This document shows positions 59,844-64,000 of a stretch of DNA of 64,000 bases, in pieces. The notes under the pieces are model-generated. The model was not told where the DNA came from and made no database searches. It worked only from the letters and a program-made list of their open reading frames with translations. Source of the stretch: Acidovorax sp. NCPPB 3576 (GTDB lineage Bacteria; Pseudomonadota; Gammaproteobacteria; Burkholderiales; Burkholderiaceae_C); the NCBI RefSeq assembly GCF_028473605.1, contig NZ_CP097267.1:2720501-2784500 (forward strand), in the 5' to 3' direction. Every line of letters starts with the position of its first letter. Within the stretch, counting starts at the first letter, position 1. The position numbers and the translations under genes are program-made.

Positions 59844-61486
59844 CCGAACACCCCGTGCAGGAACCATTCGTGCCGGCCCGCCTCGCGCGGGCCCGCCCAT
59901 TGCCGAAAGATCCACACCGTGCCCACGGTGTCGTTGTGGGCCACGAAGTAGTCGCGCCGCTCCAGGTGCTGCGATGCGTCCCACCAGCCGCCATCGAAGC
60001 GGTGGGGACCGGCCAGCAGGCGCAGCGGGCCGTGCCACAGCGGGCGACTGCCCTGCAGGGCCAGGCGCTGGGGCGGGCGCAGCAGCCAGCCGGGCCACAG
60101 CGCGGCATCGGCCGCCACGGCGCCGGGACGGGGATCGCCGTGGCGGCCGTGGTTGCCGTGGTTGCCGTGGTTGCCCAAGCCTGCGGCATCGCCCAAATCA
60201 CCCGAATCACCCAAATCGCCCGCCCCTGCCCCGGCGGCTCTGGCCGGCCTGGCGGTTGCGGCACCCGCAGGGCGCGCCCGGGAGGTGCGCGCGCCGGAAG
60301 GTCCGGGCCCGGCGGCCATCGGATGGCCCGCGGCCGGCTCCCAGCGCAGCATGCATTCCGGCCGGTGGTCCGCCTGCAGCACGGCCACCTGCACCTGCTG
60401 CGCCCCGAGCCGGGCCGAGACCCGCTCCACCCACTGGTGCCAGGGCTCGCCCTGCGCGCGTCGTGCGTCTTCGGGGCTGGGCGGCAGCAGGCTGGCGCTG
60501 GCCTCGGCCCAGGGCCGGGTTTCGGTGCCGCTCAGGGTGATGTGGTTCACCGGCGCGGCCAGGCGCTGGCGGCCCAGGTGCTCGGCGAGCAGGCGGCGCA
60601 GATGGGCCAGGTCCTGCGTGGGTTCGGCCGTGCGCACGGTCAGGCTTTGCTGGGCCGGCAGGTCCACGCCGTCGATGCGGCGCAGGTCGTGGCGCCAGGC
60701 CAGCTCCAGCGCCAGCACGCCCTGCTGGCGCGCCTGCAGCCAGCCGTGCAGCACGCCCAGCAGCCGGTTCGCGGACCACAGCAAGGTGCTGGCCGATTCG
60801 GCCAGGGCGGGCAGCTCGGCCGACATGGAAAAGCACTCGGGCAGTTCGATCCAGGGCAAGGGATGGGGCACATCGCCCCAGGCCTGGTCCAGCGCCCGCA
60901 GCACATCGGCCCCGAACCGGCGCGCCACGCCCGCCCGTGGCAAGGCCCGCAGCGCGCCCAGCGTGCGGCAGCCCATGCGCTCCAGGCTGGCGGCGTGCGG
61001 GCGCAGGGCGGTCAAGCTGCGCAGGGGCAGGTCGTGCGGCAGCCGGCGTGGAGCGCGGTGGGGCAGGCGGCCAGGGGGATCGGCGCGGGCCAGCCGCAGC
61101 AGCGCCAGGGCTTCGAAGGCGGTGGCGCCTTGGGCCAGTGCGGGGCCGCTGCCGGATCGCGGGGGCAGGTCATCGGCGGCGGCCCGGCCCTCTTGCGGCA
61201 CGGGTGCTGTCCCGGTGCCTGACCGCTCAGGTTTTTGTGCTTGCGCTGGTGCAGCGAGCCCGTCCGATTCGAACTCCCCGCTGAACGCCGGCCGGTGCTG
61301 CCGGATCAGCGAAAGCAGCCGGGCGCGGCCGCCCCAGAGGCGTTCGGTGCTGGAGACCTCCAGGAGCAGGGCTTCGTCGAGCAGCGCCACCCGGGGCGTG
61401 AAGCGCAGCGCCCACCAGCCCGCCGATGCGGCCGGGGCGCCGGGCGGCAGTTCATCCAGCGACGAAGGCACGGCGATCCAGTGCAT
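59840..61486 (-). CDS. imuB: ImuB, inactive Y-family polymerase of the mutasome
   Basis: A 548-residue DinB-like protein that lacks the catalytic acidic residues but links DnaE2 to the beta clamp. It begins MHWIAVPSSLDELPPGAPAA and contains a helical finger-like region. Between about residues 405 and 460 there is a low-complexity insert of Gly, Asp, Asn and His repeats (GDLGDSGDLGD, NHGNHGNHG) encoded by 9-bp direct repeats near 60150-60210. It overlaps imuA by 35 bases and dnaE2 by 4. Confidence 0.9.
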   Translation of the reverse strand: MHWIAVPSSLDELPPGAPAASAGWWALRFTPRVALLDEALLLEVSSTERLWGGRARLLSLIRQHRPAFSGEFESDGLAAPAQAQKPERSGTGTAPVPQEGRAAADDLPPRSGSGPALAQGATAFEALALLRLARADPPGRLPHRAPRRLPHDLPLRSLTALRPHAASLERMGCRTLGALRALPRAGVARRFGADVLRALDQAWGDVPHPLPWIELPECFSMSAELPALAESASTLLWSANRLLGVLHGWLQARQQGVLALELAWRHDLRRIDGVDLPAQQSLTVRTAEPTQDLAHLRRLLAEHLGRQRLAAPVNHITLSGTETRPWAEASASLLPPSPEDARRAQGEPWHQWVERVSARLGAQQVQVAVLQADHRPECMLRWEPAAGHPMAAGPGPSGARTSRARPAGAATARPARAAGAGAGDLGDSGDLGDAAGLGNHGNHGNHGRHGDPRPGAVAADAALWPGWLLRPPQRLALQGSRPLWHGPLRLLAGPHRFDGGWWDASQHLERRDYFVAHNDTVGTVWIFRQWAGPREAGRHEWFLHGVFG

Positions 61487-62405
61487 GGACCCGCTCCTGA
61501 AGGGCCACCATGGCCTGTGGCGCGCCAGGCACCGGCCGCTGCACAGCCGGCGCTGAGGCATCGCCAGGAAACCGGCGCGCCTTCAACGCCCGCATCGCCG
61601 CCAGCACGGCGGACAGCGCGGACGCATGCGCGCAGACAGGCACCGGCTGCATCAACGGCGGCCCGCGCCGCTTGAGAACATGCACCTGAAGCACGCCGGG
61701 CGCCCTGCCCCCGTCCGGCCATCCCGGGACTTGCGCCGGAGCCGGCAGCCCCTGCGCGCGCCCAAACGCTGGCGAACCTTCGGCCCCTTGAATCCCCTGG
61801 ATCGCTTGAACGCCCTGCACCACCCACAGCCGCAGCGGCGCGGGCGAGGCTTGCAGACGAAGGTCCTGCGGGCGGAACACCCAGAGCAGCGCCGCCTGCT
61901 GGGCCGCGGCCAGTTGCAGGCGGCGCAGCGCTTCGGGCGGCGCCTGGGGCAGCCAGGCCAGCACGGCCAGCACGTCGCGGCAGCGCAGGGCCTGCTCGCT
62001 GGCCCAGGCGGCCGACTGGTCGTGCCGCGAAGGCAAGGGGCGCACGCGGCACAGCCGGTCGGCCGGCAGGCCCGCGGCCTGCAGCGCGGGGGCGAAGGGC
62101 TCGGCCGGCGGCGCCACCAGCACCACCTGCCCGCCCCGCTGCGCCGCCGCCCGGGCCAGCGCCGGCAGCACCAGGGGCCACTCGGCGCCGCCCTGCGGCG
62201 GCTGCAGCACCTCGGTCATGGCCCCCAGCGGCCATCCGCCACCGGGCAGCGCCGCATCCAAAAGCGCATGGCCGGAAGGCTGCACGCGCCCGTGCTGCGC
62301 CGTGAGCGCATCGCCCTGCCACACGCCGGGCAGCTCCAGGCGGGCAGCGCTTTCCCTGCGGGCAGCGGCACCCGGTGGGAGGGAGGCAAGGGCAAGGCGG
62401 GACAT
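61452..62405 (-). CDS. imuA: ImuA, RecA-like SOS mutasome protein
   Basis: A 317-residue protein of the ImuA/SulA-like family in the imuA-imuB-dnaE2 cassette. It shows a hydrophobic RecA-core-like stretch (RGGQVVLVAPPAEPFAPALQ) and GHALLDAALPGGGWPLGAMT near the N-terminus, but no complete Walker A motif. The start ATG at 62405 lies 18 bp from a LexA box. It overlaps imuB by 35 bp, so translation is coupled. Confidence 0.9.
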   Translation of the reverse strand: MSRLALASLPPGAAARRESAARLELPGVWQGDALTAQHGRVQPSGHALLDAALPGGGWPLGAMTEVLQPPQGGAEWPLVLPALARAAAQRGGQVVLVAPPAEPFAPALQAAGLPADRLCRVRPLPSRHDQSAAWASEQALRCRDVLAVLAWLPQAPPEALRRLQLAAAQQAALLWVFRPQDLRLQASPAPLRLWVVQGVQAIQGIQGAEGSPAFGRAQGLPAPAQVPGWPDGGRAPGVLQVHVLKRRGPPLMQPVPVCAHASALSAVLAAMRALKARRFPGDASAPAVQRPVPGAPQAMVALQERVHALDRRAFVAG

Positions 62406-62422
62406 AGGGCGGGCATCGAAGA

Positions 62423-62438
62423 CTGTTTAAATATACAG
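62423..62438. promoter_or_regulatory. LexA box of the imuA-imuB-dnaE2 operon
   Basis: CTGTTTAAATATACAG fits CTG-N10-CAG with an AT-rich centre. It overlaps the probable promoter 18 bp before imuA, so the mutasome would be LexA-repressed. Confidence 0.9.
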
Positions 62439-62484
62439 TATTCGAATCCGTTTCGGCCCCGGGCCATCGGCAGATACCGCCCCA

Positions 62485-62520
62485 TGAAAAAAGCCTGCGG
62501 GCACGCAGGCCGGCAGGCTT
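62485..62520 (-). terminator. Terminator of ppa
   Basis: AAGCCTGC (62491-62498) and GCAGGCTT (62513-62520) form the outer stem with extra inner pairing. On the minus strand six T follow. It lies about 80 bp after the ppa stop and shields the imuA promoter from read-through. Confidence 0.85.
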
Positions 62521-62602
62521 TGGCAGGTTCGGCCCCCGGGCGCCAGGGCGGCGGCCGGGACGGTGGAACCTGAAAAAAGAAACGAAAGGAAAGCGCCCTA
62601 TC

Positions 62603-63130
62603 TCACTTCTTGTAGTTGGCCAGGCCTTCGACGATTTCCTGGTGGGCGGCATCGATGCCTTCCCAGCCCAGCACCTTGACCCACTTGCCTTCTTCCAGGT
62701 CCTTGTAGTGCTCGAAGAAGTGGCTGATGGCCTTCAGGCGCATCGGGTTCACGTCGTCCACGGTCTTCCAGTTTTCGTACATCTTGAGGACCTTGGTGGT
62801 GGGCACGGCCAGCACCTTGCCATCGACGCCCGCTTCGTCTTCCATCTTCAGGATGCCGAGCGCGCGGCAGGGCACGACCACGCCGGGCAGCAGCGGATAG
62901 GGGGTGATCACCAGCACGTCCACCGGGTCGCCGTCGCCGCTCAGCGTTTGCGGCACGTAGCCGTAGTTGGAGGGGTAGTACATGGCCGTGGTCATGAAAC
63001 GGTCCACGAAGATGGCGCCCGATTCCTTGTCCACCTCGTACTTGATGGGGTCCGAGTCCATGGGGATCTCGATGACCACATTGAAGGTTTCAGGGGTGTT
63101 CTTGCCGGGGGTGACGTTGTTGAGGGACAT
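62603..63130 (-). CDS. ppa: Inorganic pyrophosphatase
   Basis: Cytoplasmic family I pyrophosphatase hydrolysing PPi to two phosphates. The 175-residue protein has the active-site signature DGDPVDVLV and [20 protein letters not shown]. Its length fits the hexameric bacterial type. It is divergent from hppA, the membrane pyrophosphatase, across 262 bp, giving soluble and energy-conserving PPi hydrolysis side by side. Confidence 0.96.
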   Translation of the reverse strand: MSLNNVTPGKNTPETFNVVIEIPMDSDPIKYEVDKESGAIFVDRFMTTAMYYPSNYGYVPQTLSGDGDPVDVLVITPYPLLPGVVVPCRALGILKMEDEAGVDGKVLAVPTTKVLKMYENWKTVDDVNPMRLKAISHFFEHYKDLEEGKWVKVLGWEGIDAAHQEIVEGLANYKK

Positions 63131-63392
63131 GGATCTCTGAAGGTTGAGGAGGTGATGGGCTCCGGCGGCCGCGGGACCTGCCCGCGCCGGGCCGGGGGTG
63201 GCGCGATTTTAGGCGCATGCCCGGCGGCGCTTGCCCGCACGGGCCCTTGGCAGTAAATTGGGTCCGTTGGCCAATCGTCTCCTGCCTGCTCGCACACACG
63301 CAGGCCCCGGGGCACGAGGAAGCAACGCAGCGGAAACACCACCGATGCGTTGTGTTTCCTTTCCGTGCAATCGACACCCAAGGAGACAAAGC

Positions 63393-64000
63393 ATGGCGAA
63401 CCCGGCAGCGTTGAACCCTCCCCTGATCCTGGCCCTGATCTGCGGATTGATCGCGGTGGCCTACGGCCTCTGGGCCCGCCGCTGGATCTTGTCCAAAGAC
63501 CCGGGCAACCCCCGCATGCAGGAGATCGCCGGCGCCATTCAGGCCGGCGCGGCTGCCTACCTGGCGCGGCAGTACCGCACCATCGCCATCGTGGGCGTGG
63601 TACTGGCCGTGCTCATCAGCCTGTTCCTCGATGCCATGACGGCCGGGGGCTTCGTGGCCGGCGCGGTGCTGTCGGGCGCCTGCGGCTTCATTGGCATGAA
63701 CGTGTCGGTGCGTGCCAACGTGCGCACCGCCCAGGCCGCCACGCAGGGCATCGGCCCGGCGCTGGACGTGGCCTTTCGCGGCGGGGCCATCACCGGCATG
63801 CTGGTGGTGGGCCTGGGGCTTTTGGGGGTGACCGGCTTTTGCTGGCTGCTGGTGGGGCGCGGGCAGTTCACGCCCACGGCCGATCTGGCGGCGCTGCTCA
63901 ACCCGCTGATCGGCTTTGCCTTCGGCTCCTCGCTGATCTCGATCTTCGCGCGGCTGGGCGGCGGCATCTTCACCAAGGGCGCGGACGTGGGGGCCGACCT
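63393..64000 (+). CDS. hppA: Membrane-bound proton-pumping pyrophosphatase, N-terminal part
   Basis: Start of a K+-independent or K+-dependent H+-translocating pyrophosphatase that couples PPi hydrolysis to proton transport. The 202 visible residues have four membrane helices, with [20 protein letters not shown] and [20 protein letters not shown] being family signatures. The gene continues beyond the right edge. The ATG at 63393 has AAGGAG 7 bases upstream. Confidence 0.94.
   Translation, partial: MANPAALNPPLILALICGLIAVAYGLWARRWILSKDPGNPRMQEIAGAIQAGAAAYLARQYRTIAIVGVVLAVLISLFLDAMTAGGFVAGAVLSGACGFIGMNVSVRANVRTAQAATQGIGPALDVAFRGGAITGMLVVGLGLLGVTGFCWLLVGRGQFTPTADLAALLNPLIGFAFGSSLISIFARLGGGIFTKGADVGAD

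Overview
The window is a high-GC betaproteobacterial chromosome segment, most likely Comamonadaceae and probably the Acidovorax/Paracidovorax group. The evidence is the gene set and order (exbBD-lpxK-kdsB-adk, lexA, an AmpR-type regulator with a class A beta-lactamase, ppa-hppA), an IPTL-CTERM surface protein, a perfect PIP box of the kind used by HrpX in plant-pathogenic Acidovorax, and a dispersed AT-rich repeat of Comamonadaceae type. Assignment to a species is inference.

Layout. 0-8.6 kb: end of sodB, xseA, then envelope and housekeeping genes (exbB, exbD, lpxK, a Trm112-like zinc-ribbon protein, kdsB, adk), a type II asparaginase, and lexA with its own SOS box. 8.6-20.1 kb: hrpA; an attenuator-like leader with a 9-codon peptide, competing hairpins and a terminator ahead of a small basic protein; an FAD amino-acid oxidoreductase; argA; a class A beta-lactamase with a divergent AmpR-like regulator; and a TrhO-glutathione transferase fusion. 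20.1-50.0 kb: a broad sulfur-metabolism region. It holds dsbB and sulfate uptake (sbp-cysTWA), then quinone/azo and FMN reductases. Next comes a family 2A encapsulin operon (rhodanese, serine O-acetyltransferase, XRE regulator, encapsulin shell, and cysteine desulfurase cargo with a long disordered N-terminus). It continues with methionine uptake (metQ, metNI), two orphan sulfonate/taurine-type binding proteins, an SfnB-like dehydrogenase, a class II aldolase, an SsuD/SfnG-like monooxygenase, a cysteine-dioxygenase-family enzyme and a four-domain rhodanese. A related operator lies upstream of sbp, a hydrolase gene and metQ, with a weaker version at the encapsulin operon, which suggests a common CysB/SsuR-type sulfur-limitation control. 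A lower-GC Mrr endonuclease interrupts this region at 45 kb.

50-64 kb: a lipoprotein, an RluA-type pseudouridine synthase, a 7-bp tandem repeat upstream of a LamG/IPTL-CTERM surface protein, tRNA-Gly(CCC), a candidate type III effector 60 bp downstream of a PIP box, an AsmA-family protein, the SOS mutasome imuA-imuB-dnaE2 with a LexA box, ppa, and the start of hppA.

How the parts fit together. Sulfate, methionine and probably organosulfonates are imported. Sulfonates would be cleaved by flavin monooxygenases fed by an FMN reductase. Serine acetyltransferase makes the cysteine precursor, and the encapsulin-packaged desulfurase would move cysteine sulfur into a compartment. Rhodaneses and the dioxygenase would handle persulfide and thiol sulfur. 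The single most notable system is the encapsulin-desulfurase sulfur nanocompartment at 29.4-34.3 kb. At least eight copies of a ~60-bp repeat occur, two of them read in frame inside hrpA and dnaE2.
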